In this document: positions 11,501 to 20,197 of the stretch, in pieces
How positions within the stretch are numbered: the first letter of the stretch is position 1
How the letters are laid out: each line of letters opens with the position of its first letter
Assembly (NCBI RefSeq): GCF_021917145.1
Contig: NC_061068.1
Location: forward strand, 1,515,479 to 1,579,478
Direction: 5' to 3'
From: Hypomesus transpacificus
Lineage: Eukaryota; Chordata; Actinopteri; Osmeriformes; Osmeridae
Length of the DNA: 64,000 nucleotides
Program-made: the position numbers and the translations under genes
The notes under the pieces: model-generated
What the model saw: the letters and a program-made list of their open reading frames with translations, nothing else
Told to the model about the DNA's origin: nothing
Databases searched by the model: none

Positions 11501-14500
11501 GCAGAGTCGAGCTGAGCCGCTTTGTGACAGTGACTGGGGCTAGCTAGTGAGCTACTGTTATCTTAACTTTTAGCCGTTGAACCGAGATGAGCCGAGCCAC
11601 CAAAGGCAAGCATACCCAATTAAAGTAGAATGGAGAAGAAAGGAGTCAAGCCTATTACTGTAGGTAATCACACAAGCCTAAACCATAGTGATTGTGACTG
11701 TGGCTAGCTAGTTAGCTACCATTATCTTTTGCCTAAACCGTGCAACAGAACCAAATGCAATCCAAATCAGTTTTTATTGCCAGTTTACACAAACACAGAA
11801 TTTACTGTGGCAGGAAGGTGCATACAATAAATATATATGGATCTTTTTTATTTATACATTCTACTTTTTAAATTAAGTCTAATACTAAAGACCTAAAAAC
11901 AATATGTAAGACATAAAATAGATAAATATAAAATGCTCTTCTCTACTGACATTTTTCTTCCCCGTAGATTATTACTGCAGTTCCCTGCCTCCCACTTTAC
12001 CCTGACCCAACCCATGGTTTGAGGGAGAAGTATTTCAGGATCTCTTCACCCCCCTTGGTTATCTTAAAGGGGTCATTGATTGCAGAACCGAATTTACCTT
12101 GTCACAGTTACATTACATTACATTTAGTCATTTAGCAGACGCTCTTATCCAGAGCGACTTACAGTAAGTACAGGGACATTCCCCCCGAGGCAAGTAGGGT
12201 GAAGTGCCTTGCCCAAGGACACAACGTCATTTGGCAGGGCGGGGAATCGATCCGGCAACCTTCTGATTACTAGCCCGACTCCCTCACCGCTCAGCCATCT
12301 GACTCCCAGTTAAATAACAACAGTTCAGTGGGTAAAATGTACATACAGTGAACCTCAAAGTCCATTGACATACAGTGAACCCCAAAGTCCATTGACATAC
12401 AGTGAACCCCAAAGTCCATTGACATACAGTGAACCCCAAAGTCCATTGACATACAGTGAACCCCAAAGTCCATTGACATACAGTGAACCCCAAAGTCCAT
12501 TGACACCTCTTTCCTATGCAAATCTCACAATAAAAAAATTTAGCTGTAAACGGTAGGTTTTGAAAAAGCCACCGAACTGACGTCAGTTCGGTGGCTCCAC
12601 CTTTTTTGGGCCTGGTCTGTACCTTTGTCAAGCCCCAAAATTTGCTGCGCGCTGCTCTGTGTACTTCCACGGAATAACAAAGAAGAAAATGTTTCAAGAA
12701 TATTGAAAATGGACTACTGTCGTACTTTTTCAATTAAGTTTCAAATAAAATTATAGAAAATCACTAATCTTTAAGAATAGCTTAATCCTCGCAAATCTTA
12801 AACTTTTCTTAACAAATCTTAAATATACACTAGATTATTCTAATGAACTCTGGCCTACTTCCACAACCTTTCAATTTTCAATAAAGTTTTAAACAAAACT
12901 CAAATAAATTGCTCATCTTGGAAAATAGCATTAAATCCACGCTAATATTAATAACTTTTTCAAAATTGTGTGCCTGTTTGTGCACCTTCTGAAGATTTTT
13001 TGCACTGAGAATTTGCACTGTCAGTTCTGTTTTTGAACAAAGGGGTTGGAAATGAATACTTTTTTGTTTTTGTTTCTTTATCCGATTCATCGATTAATCG
13101 AAAAAAGAATGGACAGATGAATCTATTATTAAGATAATCGTTAGTTGCAGCCCTACTCATATATAGTTATTATTAGTTTTATTTTAGTTTTCACCCCTAA
13201 GAATCCCTCAATATTTGGACCACATAGACAACGTTGGTGTCAAAAGGTTTGTCTTGGTCCTGATTGAGTTGCTTGTATTCGCGCGAACGTTCCGTTTGTT
13301 TGGGACAAGTACATTCAGGTCTTGGACAAGTAAAACATATGTCTAACTTGCCCGAAGGGACAAGTGGCCCAAAACATTTATGTCAACCCCTGAACACATC
13401 CTGTCTCTAATGCTCTGACCCTAATCCTAAGGACAGTGCATGACTGTAGTGGACATTAGACAGATCTGATCCTCACAGATTAAATTACCTACACAAGTCC
13501 TTCTCTGGAAACAGAACATACAATTTGTTTACTACTAACAAGCTACTGAATCCGAATTGTGTTTTGAGATTCATTATGTTGAATTTGCCCCACTGGTCCT
13601 AAGCTTTACGATGTGAAACAACAACATTATGACTCATCATGGAGTCAGTTAGCTGCCCTTTGGTACCACAGTGTCTCAGCCCAGGCCTAGTGTTGCTAGT
13701 CTGACTCCTGGAAAACAGCCATGTTTGTTCCCTGGCCGTGTCATCACGGTCATCCCCTGCCTTGAGCCAGCAGGGTCTGCATCTCCTGTTTCCTTAGACG
13801 CTGGTTTCACACCCTAAACATAGTGTGTGCAGAGTAACCTGAGCTGAGTCTAACTCTGGGAATGAGGCCGATGGTGCACCATGAAACTCCCACACACACA
13901 CACACGGGAACAGGCTGTACACAGTCACAGACACACCACAGGCCTGCATAGAACCCGACCCAGAGCAGACTAAATGAAACACAGTAAACAGTATTTGCCA
14001 TCAGTATCCAAACAGGGTCAGCGAACAAGATATCTATGTCTAAGGCACTGTTGCTCAAGTGGATGAACAGCAATATGACAAGTCATAAAATATCTCTTCA
14101 AAGATCCAAGACTCAGTATCTCATGTGTACACAGTAAACACGCTGAGCAGATGCTACTGAGGGAACTAGTTTGGTATCCTGCTGTTCAGAAGAACTCCAA
14201 CAAGACTGATATTGTTCCTATGATGTACTGCCAGCAGAACACATATTGCCATGAGATGAGTCTGTCATGACGTTAACATGTCTAGTAAGAGTACACTCAA
14301 AGTCTTAAACTCAGGTTTAACATGAACTGAACAATGTTATGATTTGAAATTACAGCACTATCACACAGAGATTGACATCTGTTCAGGGATGAACCTGGAT
14401 GTGGGGGATTGGGAGGGATTGAGGAGAGGAGGCGAGAGGAGAGGGAAGGGAAGGAAAAGAGAGGGGAGAGGAAAGGAGAAACATACGAGATGAGAGAAGG

Positions 14501-15436
14501 AGTAGAAGATGATATAGATTGGGGCCTGTACCTTATGGAGGCCACTGCGGGCCCCTGCCTGCTGACGGTGGGGAACACACGATGCAGGTAGTCACTCAGC
14601 AGCTTCTCATTGATAATACCTGAGGAGAGACCAAGGATGTAAATAATGCAACGAATATTTACATTATTGAGAAAACACCCGCAACAAGTTATGTCAAGAC
14701 ATAGGGTTATACCAGGCAGACTGCCTTAACAGACTGCATGGCCACCAATCATAAACTCTACGTGCCAGTTTATCTGTGGTTGAGGGCTAGGCTAATCCAG
14801 TGGCTGTGGGGTAGCTAGACCTGGACTAGACTACTCACCACGCAGGTTAAGCATTAGACTTGTAGCCTACACATTGTGAGGTGCCATCTGGTTTAGGTGA
14901 TATTCTACTGCTTGTAGCCTGCATCCCTGGTTTCTCTGAACATCAGGGCATACCTCAGGCTAGTCTCATCCCCCTGGATGTCCAAGGCATACCTCAGGCT
15001 AGTCTCATCCCCCTGGATGTCAAGGGCATACCTCAGGCTAGTCTCATCCCCCTGGATGTCCAAGGCAGACCTCAGGCTAGTCTCATCCCCCTGGATGTCC
15101 AGGGCATACCTCAGGCTAGTCTCATCCCCCTGGATGTCCAAGGCATACCTCAGGCTAGTCTCATCCCCCTGGATGTCCAAGGCATACCTCAGGCTAGTCT
15201 CATCCCCCTGGATGTCCAAGGCATACCTCAGGCTAGTCTCATCCCCCTGGATGTCCAGGGCATACCTCAGGCTAGTCTCATCCCCCTGGATGTCCAGGGC
15301 ATACCTCAGGCTAGTCTCATCCCCCTGGATGTCGGGCCTTGCTCCTTTACTCACCGGTGGTTCTGGGTTTGTCCATGTCGGAGGCCAGTCTGTAGTTGCG
15401 TCGGGTCAGTGCGGTGCCGCCCCCCTTAGAGCTCAT
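306..15436 (-). CDS. rnf123: RNF123 (KPC1) E3 ubiquitin ligase, amino-terminal 545 codons, 3' part off window
   Basis: RNF123 is the RING subunit of the KPC ubiquitin ligase, known to target p27/Kip1 and to process NF-kB p105. Coding exons in transcript order: 15355-15436, 14532-14619, 8436-8515, 7813-7910, 7644-7698, 7281-7366, 6978-7064, 6590-6657, 5797-5922, 5280-5394, 4732-4836, 4413-4538, 3942-4034, 3379-3452, 2914-3031, 2576-2675, 2300-2361, 306-377. They total 1635 nt (545 codons) with every phase consistent. The start is ATG at 15436-15434; the protein opens [20 protein letters not shown], like human. SPRY-domain signatures follow: [54 protein letters not shown]. The helical region then has [24 protein letters not shown] and [12 protein letters not shown]. 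The RING finger, at the far C-terminus in this family, is not in the window. Two introns are AT-AC (separate entries). The 5' noncoding exon was not identified. Family identity is very secure from colinear similarity. Confidence 0.96.
378..2299 (-). other. RNF123 intron, about 1.9 kb, no gene seen
   Basis: The intron separates the exon 306-377 from 2300-2361. It holds a GA-rich tract at about 378-460, a GT-rich stretch at about 695-740 and AT-rich unique sequence. Short open frames in it resemble nothing recognisable. Confidence 0.8.
2481..2570. repeat. TG dinucleotide microsatellite
   Basis: A nearly pure TG run lies directly downstream of the donor of RNF123 exon 2576-2675, only a few bases from the splice site. 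Confidence 0.95.
3032..3378 (-). other. rnf123: AT-AC U12-type intron of RNF123
   Basis: The upstream exon ends at 3379 and the intron opens ATATCCTTCC. Near its end the minus strand reads CTCCTTAAC (branch-point consensus, plus-strand positions 3040-3048) and then AGAGTCAC at the splice. Joining across these AC-ended boundaries gives codons for S-N-V-L-F-D-V-L-R, the expected RNF123 sequence. No GT or AG placement nearby restores this frame and sequence. The branch A lies about 9 nt from the splice, typical of minor-class introns. Confidence 0.9.
3150..3345. repeat. GTTCATTCATGA-type 12-bp tandem repeat
   Basis: Degenerate repeats of TTCATTCATGAGTTCAT fill part of the RNF123 intron between exons 2914-3031 and 3379-3452, which is the AT-AC intron. 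They do not reach its donor or branch point. Confidence 0.75.
4539..4731 (-). repeat. Degenerate tandem copies of a 3' splice-site segment
   Basis: This 193-bp RNF123 intron holds about four diverged copies of a segment whose core is CACTGGGGA on the plus strand (CCCCAG on the transcript strand). The cores lie near 4540, 4604, 4631 and 4662. The first is the true acceptor of the exon at 4413-4538; the others are potential decoy acceptors. Confidence 0.7.
5395..5796 (-). other. rnf123: AT-AC U12-type intron of RNF123 with an internal SINE
   Basis: The exon ends ...CTCTCCG at 5797 and the intron opens ATATCCTTTC, an exact minor-class AT-AC donor. The 3' end shows TCTCCTTAAC (plus 5410-5416 holds the complement of CCTTAAC) and then GAGCTAC before the exon base G at 5394. 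The join gives R-P-L-R-Y-P-V-E-G-Y, as expected for RNF123. A SINE occupies 5421-5587, a few bases upstream of the branch point in transcript sense. Confidence 0.92.
5421..5587 (-). mobile_element. tRNA-derived SINE, copy 1
   Basis: In minus orientation it starts with a tRNA-like head (GGGAGTCAGGTGGCTGAG) and ends with a tail containing GCTCTGGATAAGAGCGTC and AAATGACTAAATG. The middle carries the CCTTGGGCAAGGCACTT-like core of this family. This copy is shortened in the B-box region. Related copies lie at 8550, 12108, 30887, 34202 and 38295. Confidence 0.88.
8550..8738 (+). mobile_element. tRNA-derived SINE, copy 2
   Basis: The plus-strand head reads GGCTGAGGGGTTAGGGAATC. A B-box-like GGTTTGATTCCC follows, then the conserved core and the tail GTCGCTCTGGATAAGAGTGT and AAATGACTAAATGTAAATG. 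It lies in the RNF123 intron just upstream (transcript sense) of exon 8436-8515. Confidence 0.88.
8971..9157. mobile_element. 187-bp hairpin MITE with 42-bp perfect inverted repeats
   Basis: Positions 8971-9012 and 9116-9157 are perfect reverse complements (ends TATGGAGG and CCTCCATA). The loop is AT-rich. The six bases CTTGGT flank both sides (8965-8970 and 9158-9163) and look like a target-site duplication. Confidence 0.85.
10200..11800. repeat. Diverged repeated modules with GAGCCGAGC motifs
   Basis: At least three modules share two phrases. One is CACACCCAATTAAAGTAGA followed by GCAGAGCCGAGC (near 10486, 10694 and 11616). The other is TTTGTGACTGTGGCTTGCT followed by a TACAGTTATCTTCAC-like run (near 10545, 10761, 11520 and 11692). 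They form a degenerate local repeat family within the larger insertion. Confidence 0.65.
12108..12307 (-). mobile_element. tRNA-derived SINE, copy 3 (near full length)
   Basis: In minus orientation the head reads GGGAGTCAGATGGCTGAGCG, with the B-box-like GGATCGATTCCCC. The core CCTTGGGCAAGGCACTTCAC and the tail GCTCTGGATAAGAGCGTCTG follow, ending AAATGTAATGTAATGTAA. Confidence 0.9.
12342..12503. repeat. 27-bp minisatellite, six copies
   Basis: Six nearly identical units read CATACAGTGAACCCCAAAGT plus CCATTGA. They begin about 35 bp beyond the end of SINE copy 3. The period is a multiple of three, so open frames appear on both strands without being genes. Confidence 0.95.
13083..13155 (-). 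mobile_element. hAT-like MITE fragment
   Basis: The minus strand begins TAGGGCTGCAACTAACGAT and continues with TCGATTAATCG-type palindromic words. I recognise this as a widespread vertebrate non-autonomous DNA element terminus, probably of the hAT superfamily. The exact family name is uncertain. Confidence 0.6.
14947..15333. repeat. 39-bp minisatellite, about ten copies
   Basis: The unit starts GGCATACCTCAGGCTAGTCT and ends CCCTGGATGTCCAA. It lies in RNF123 intron 1, ending about 15 bp from the donor of the first coding exon. Because 39 is divisible by three, long open frames occur on both strands; they are repeat artefacts. Confidence 0.95.
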
Positions 15437-16914
15437 GGTTTCACTCGCTCAGTCTGAGTGGAGAGGACCTGGGGGCCTGGTCCCATACACAGCTGGGGGG
15501 GGGGGGGGTCACAACACCCCACACTCAGCAACACTGAGGAACACATGCACATGCATCACTCTGTCTCTTCTGCACACATCTAGGCTTGATGGTATACAAT
15601 TGCTTAACATGCTCAGTTATTAACGCCCTACTGTTAACTAACCTTTCACAAAGCCTAACCAGATGTTACATATCAGCAAATAAACCATCTGAAATTATCT
15701 TATTAGTTTGCCTGCCTGTACCTGCATATGATCTACTAAGGGCTATCTAAAATATACACAATACGACACAATGTGAAACACTTGCACAGATGGAGCGCAT
15801 AAATTATCGCATTCGTTAAACTCTTTGTATCATATAACTATAACCTATTCCATTTAAAAGCTTATACCCGTATGGTGAGTATACGGTACATACATGGTCT
15901 CTGTTCAAATTGAGTGTGACTATATTCAGATACCTGAACCACACAAGGCAAGTATTGGAAAGTCGAGTTTCACTGATCTTTGCTGTCTTGCCGTCTACTA
16001 CTGTAGCAGCCAGAGAAACATCTGGCTGAGCATTCTGGAAAGCAAGCTAGCTAGTTAACAGACAAAGCAATCCTAATGTAGATGGTGCCCCTCAGCGTTG
16101 TAGCCACTGGTTCACACACCTGTATTCCTACAGAACATTAACTTCAAAGTGATACTGCAACAACCAAATCCTAGTCGGCATGGATAGTGGCATGCGAACG
16201 TTAAGCTTGTTAGCTGGCAGCTGGCTTGCCTAGCTACGTTACAGCTGGTAGCTAAAGCGATTTTCTTTCAAAGTATGATCTTCATCAGATATGGCATATT
16301 TCGAACTTGCTGCATAACAACCTTGCTAGTCCAGATTGAATGCATGCAGGACACTGTCTGGTCTGTGTTGATGTCATGACCATAACTAGCTGTGTCTGTG
16401 ACAGCCATTGCACTGATGAGCCTCCTCCGCTAGCTAAAGCGTACAGCACAGCAGTAGCAAGCTAGCCAACTGGTAAGCTGACTGGTTGCTATAGACTTAC
16501 CGGTTCAATAGTAAACCCTCCGAAAACGAGTCTGTAGTCCGTATTTTTAGGTGATCTAAACTAGAATACTATACATATCACTTTATAAGGCAAATTTATA
16601 TTTTGTACATTGACATTTTACAATAACAATCCTCTTCTTGTCAAATGATTCCAAGTCACGGAGCGTTAACTAGTCCAAAATAGGTCTGTCTGCAAGAACG
16701 CGAAGCTGCTGATGGACGTTGCTGCTTTCGCCGTGAAGCGGGTAGGTGGACCACCCCGCCCAACCTCTCAGGGCTGTGATAACTATTTTTAATTAAAGGA
16801 CAAGTGAAATCCCAGTCATCTTCAAGCACCTTAAAATACAGTTTTATTGAATTAAAAGTTCTTGTAAAAATAAAATATAAACACAACCAGAAACAAAAAG
16901 TTAACTCTTTTTTT

Positions 16915-17110
16915 CGCGAACTTACAAGTTTCTTTAAAATGTTTACTTTGTTGTAAACATAATATGGTATAGCACAATATGCATTCAACAATCAGTAATC
17001 ATATTGTTTTATCGCAAACTTACAAGTTTCTTTAAAATGTTTACTTTATTGTAAACAAAATATGGTACAGCACAATATGCATTCAACAATCAGTAATCAG
17101 AAAGTTAAAA
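16915..17110. repeat. 98-bp tandem duplication in the TERF2IP 3' region
   Basis: Two copies with period 98 each contain AACTTACAAGTTTCTTTAAA and end CATTCAACAATCAGTAATC. They differ by a few substitutions. One difference decides whether the transcript strand reads AATAAA (second copy, 17045-17050) or not (first copy). Confidence 0.9.
17045..17050 (-). terminator. Candidate poly(A) signal of TERF2IP
   Basis: AATAAA on the minus strand about 290 nt past the TERF2IP stop. A second AATAAA lies near 16843. Assigned by position only. Confidence 0.4.
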
Positions 17111-17146
17111 CTGATTGGTGGACTTGGACATGGTGTCTTGTAAAAA

Positions 17147-17148
<2 letters not shown>

Positions 17149-17205
<57 letters not shown>
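17149..17205. repeat. CA dinucleotide microsatellite
   Basis: A pure CA run in the presumed 3' UTR of TERF2IP. Confidence 0.95.
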
Positions 17206-17207
<2 letters not shown>

Positions 17208-17340
17208 CTTCCTCTGCTAGGGTGAATGATTATCAAATGTGAACTTTCCAATAACTGATTCAATAAACAGCTGTCCACCGCCGCCTTTCTGACACACACC
17301 GTCCGCCAACGCCCTTGCCAACAGCCAATCAGCTACTATT

Positions 17341-20197
17341 TCACTCCATGTCCAAATAGGCCAGTCTTCTAGCCACAGCCTTGTCTCCATATTTAAGATG
17401 GAGTTCCGAGAGGTCTGCTGACTTGAGGAGTTTGTCATCACAGTATTCCCAGAGAGGCCCCTCCCACGTGCCATTGTTCAGGTAGATCAAGGCTGCTGAT
17501 ACGTCCCCGGAGAACATGATAAGAGCCTTAGTAATGGCCTCCAGGTCCTGATTGGTCTCTTCCATTAGCCATCTGATGCTGCGCTTCGCTTCCTCCACCT
17601 GCACCTGAGTGAACGCCACCTCATCCCTGATTGGCTGAGAGCTTTCCACTTCCTGAGACTCGTTATCGAACAGGAACATGTGTGCAGTGGAGGTGGAAGG
17701 GACCGGCTCCCTCTGCCCTGGCCCAGGAACAGGCACCTCCGGAAGGTCCGCCTGCCAGGGACCCTGGGCCTCAGGTCTCTTACCCTTGAATTTGGGCTGG
17801 GGCTGGGGCTGGGGCACTGCAGCAGTTTCAGTATCAGGAGTGTGTGTCTCGGTGATGGAGGCCGAGGCTGGGGTTGGGGCTGAGGCCGGGGCTGAGTCCG
17901 GGGCTGAGGCCGGGGCTGAGGCCGGGGCTGAGGCCGGGGCTGGGTTGACTGTCCTTACTGATTCTGGAGGAGACGCAGCGCTGCCTACTTCCATATCTAG
18001 AGACTCGTCATCCGACTGTGGAGGAGAAATAACAGTACGTCACCAGCCCTCATCCTCAATGATAAACACAATTATTATGATTTGGGACTGGAATAAAATA
18101 GTTTTTTGTGTAAATATTTATTACAAATTTAAGAATAAGTCTACCATACATCTTCTGAATATGTATGATTTTTTGGGGGGGAAGAAATCTTTTTTTTTCA
18201 AGTTTCAAGTTTTGAAAAGTGTTTTATTTATTTTTTACAAGTTTCTAAAGGTTTACAAAATATTTTTTACAAAAACTTGACAAAAAGGTTGAAAAAACTT
18301 ATATTTTATTTATTTGTATTTTTGATAAGTACTTGATGAGGACTCTATACGCTGCTCTGCTTTATTCTACTCTGTTTTAGGCTTCTTAATAATCCTCTCC
18401 CCTCTCCTTTCACTGTGTGAACATTTCTTTTTGAAAGGTTTAAAAATAAAAAAGTTTTTTGAAGAAACGTTTTTGGGGGTTTTCAAAATATATACAGGAG
18501 GAAATAATGGTTAGAGCTGAGCAGAGTCTTGAGCTGCACCAGAGATAGAAAACTAAAAGTTGCACCTGCAGATCTTACCTCACCCGAAGATCCGTCATCA
18601 AACTCTCTCGATGCCTTCTCAAGAATCCCAAGACTTCTTCTTTTGAGTGTTTTCTTCCTCTGTGGTTCTGTCTGTTTGTGGATGAATGGGACTGCATTCT
18701 CTCCTATCAGACCGAGAACAAACAACCAAATTATACAGACGTAAATGGAGAGCAGGCCTTCAACAAGTCGAGAAGGTTGATATTTTCCACTGTAATATCT
18801 ATATTTGATTTTACGTTTACATGATAAGCAGGCAATCACCGTAAAGCCTCTTTAAAATAACGGCATAGGGAGGAGAAGGGCTTGATAAACTGATAGTACT
18901 CTATGAAGAGGGAGGGAGAGAGACAGATGATGAAGAGAGAGAGATATCCTTGACATGCTCGTCTACCTGAGAGTCCAGCTTCGTCCAGCTCTGGGTTCTC
19001 TCCAGCAGGTGGACTGGCCGCTCTGGCTCTCTTAGACAAGGGTGTGCTAGAGGACGTCCCTGATCGCCTGCGCTGCTTGGAGGCCCTCTGCTTCCCCTCA
19101 GGACTGCTGTCCACTCTCTCTGGCGCCCCCTCTGGCTGGAAGGAGGGAAGTGCCTCTGGGGAGAGGGAGAGGTCTGTTGTTTCTGATGCTGTTGGTGGGA
19201 GGTCTTCCTCCATCAATGTCTTACGAATGTCAGAGGCTGGCTTTCGGACCTCTGATTCAGGGGCTGTTTTAGGTTCTGGAACTTCTGGTTCAGAAGACTG
19301 GTCTGGTTCTAGAAGTTTTCGCTCAGGGGCTTGGTCCGGTTCTTGTTCTAAAGCTTGTGGCTCAGGGGCTTGGTCTGGTTCTGGTTCTAGAACTTGTTCC
19401 TTAGAAGACTGACCCGGCTCTGCTTTTACAACCTCTAGCTCAAGGTGTAGTTCTGGTTCAGACACTGGTTGAGACACTGGTTCTGGTTCAGACACTGGTT
19501 CAGACACTGGTTCAGACACTGGTTCTGGTTCAGACCTCGGGTCTAGCTCTGCATTGGAGGTGGACCGGTCTGAATCAGGAAGAGGACCTGGAGAGGTTGA
19601 CTGCTTGTGTGACGGGCTCCGCAGAGGGTATTTTTTCGGAGTGATCGTTTGTCTCTCCACCTTCTCCTCTGCAGCTATGACACACAGGTTCTTCTGATAG
19701 CGAGCCTTCATGGATTGCCAGCTGCGATTAATCAGACCCTGCTTCTCCATTTCCTGCCACACCCGGTTACCTCGGATCTCACCTTTGCACTTGGACACAA
19801 AGTTCAAAATGGCGGAGTCCTCCTCTGACGTGTAGCTCATGCGCCCCACACTCCCGCTCTGCTTCTGTCTGGATGACCTGGTCTGCACGTGCTCAGTGAA
19901 CCTGTAGTCTTCCAACTCCAGCTGCTCGTTCTTCTCCACGCAGTCCCGGATGTACTTGGTTGAAATGTAGAAGTGGGCCGTGGACGCCATCGCTGGCGAC
20001 ATGTCCTTGGGGTCAGCTAACAGGATGGCGTTGGACTCCTGAGCTCGACACAATAATCCGCCCCCAGCATTAATGATCGGCAGAAGCTCGACCTTTGTGG
20101 GGCTCGGTCTGAGGTAGAAGCGCATGGGCTCGCCGCTCACGTTCAAGAACAGAACGGGTGATATTGGTGAAGGCTGGTCATCCCGTCTTGAAGCCAT
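17341..20197 (-). CDS. terf2ip: TERF2IP (RAP1), shelterin subunit, 676 residues
   Basis: RAP1 binds TRF2 at telomeres, represses homology-directed repair there and also acts in transcription. Exons: 18967-20197, 18579-18703, 17341-18015 (2031 nt, in frame). ATG is at 20197-20195, just after the acceptor TTTTCAG/GTCTCTGACG, so a 5' noncoding exon lies upstream. Domains: BRCT at about 11-100 (RFYLRPSPTKVELLP, GGLLCRAQ, YIRDCVEKNEQLELEDYRF); Myb-like at about 118-172 (YTSEEDSAILNFV, NRSWQSMKARYQKNL); an acidic, Pro-rich middle with SEPV repeats at about 222-250; basic runs KQRRRS, KRAR and RKKTLKRR likely for nuclear import; Ala-Pro repeats from exon 17341-18015; the C-terminal RCT domain at about 598-676 (SIRWLMEETNQDLEAITKAL, GDKAVARR). 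It is much longer than human (399), through the repetitive linker. The start of exon 18579-18703 could shift by a few bases. Confidence 0.94.

Larger units (their letters stand above)
8899..13387. mobile_element. 4.5 kb composite insertion in RNF123 intron, probable DNA transposon
   Basis: The 11-bp direct repeat CCCTGAACACA stands at 8888-8898 and 13388-13398. Just inside each end is a near-palindromic motif: ACTTGCCCGAACGGACAAGT at 8917-8936 and the same with one base changed at 13346-13365. Inside are a 187-bp hairpin MITE (8971-9157), an exon-like stretch ending CAGACAG/GTAAGT near 9607, diverged repeated modules rich in GAGCCGAGC (10200-11800), a SINE (12108-12307) and a hAT-like fragment (13083-13155). 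Words of the 9450-9600 stretch recall transposase-associated zinc-finger leaders, but stops interrupt them. No intact transposase remains. Confidence 0.55.
15437..17340. other. RNF123 5' region and spacer to TERF2IP 3' end
   Basis: No additional coding region was found. A G-run lies near 15487-15498. The RNF123 5' noncoding exon and promoter should be in this stretch, but no unambiguous TATA box or start site is visible. The right part contains a 98-bp tandem duplication and a CA microsatellite at the TERF2IP 3' end. Confidence 0.6.

Noticed and set aside
14881..15457. Long open frames of about 150 to 180 codons on both strands with repeated [12 protein letters not shown] or similar
   Set aside because: They arise from the 39-bp minisatellite, whose period is divisible by three. 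No start context, splice signals or family similarity supports coding.
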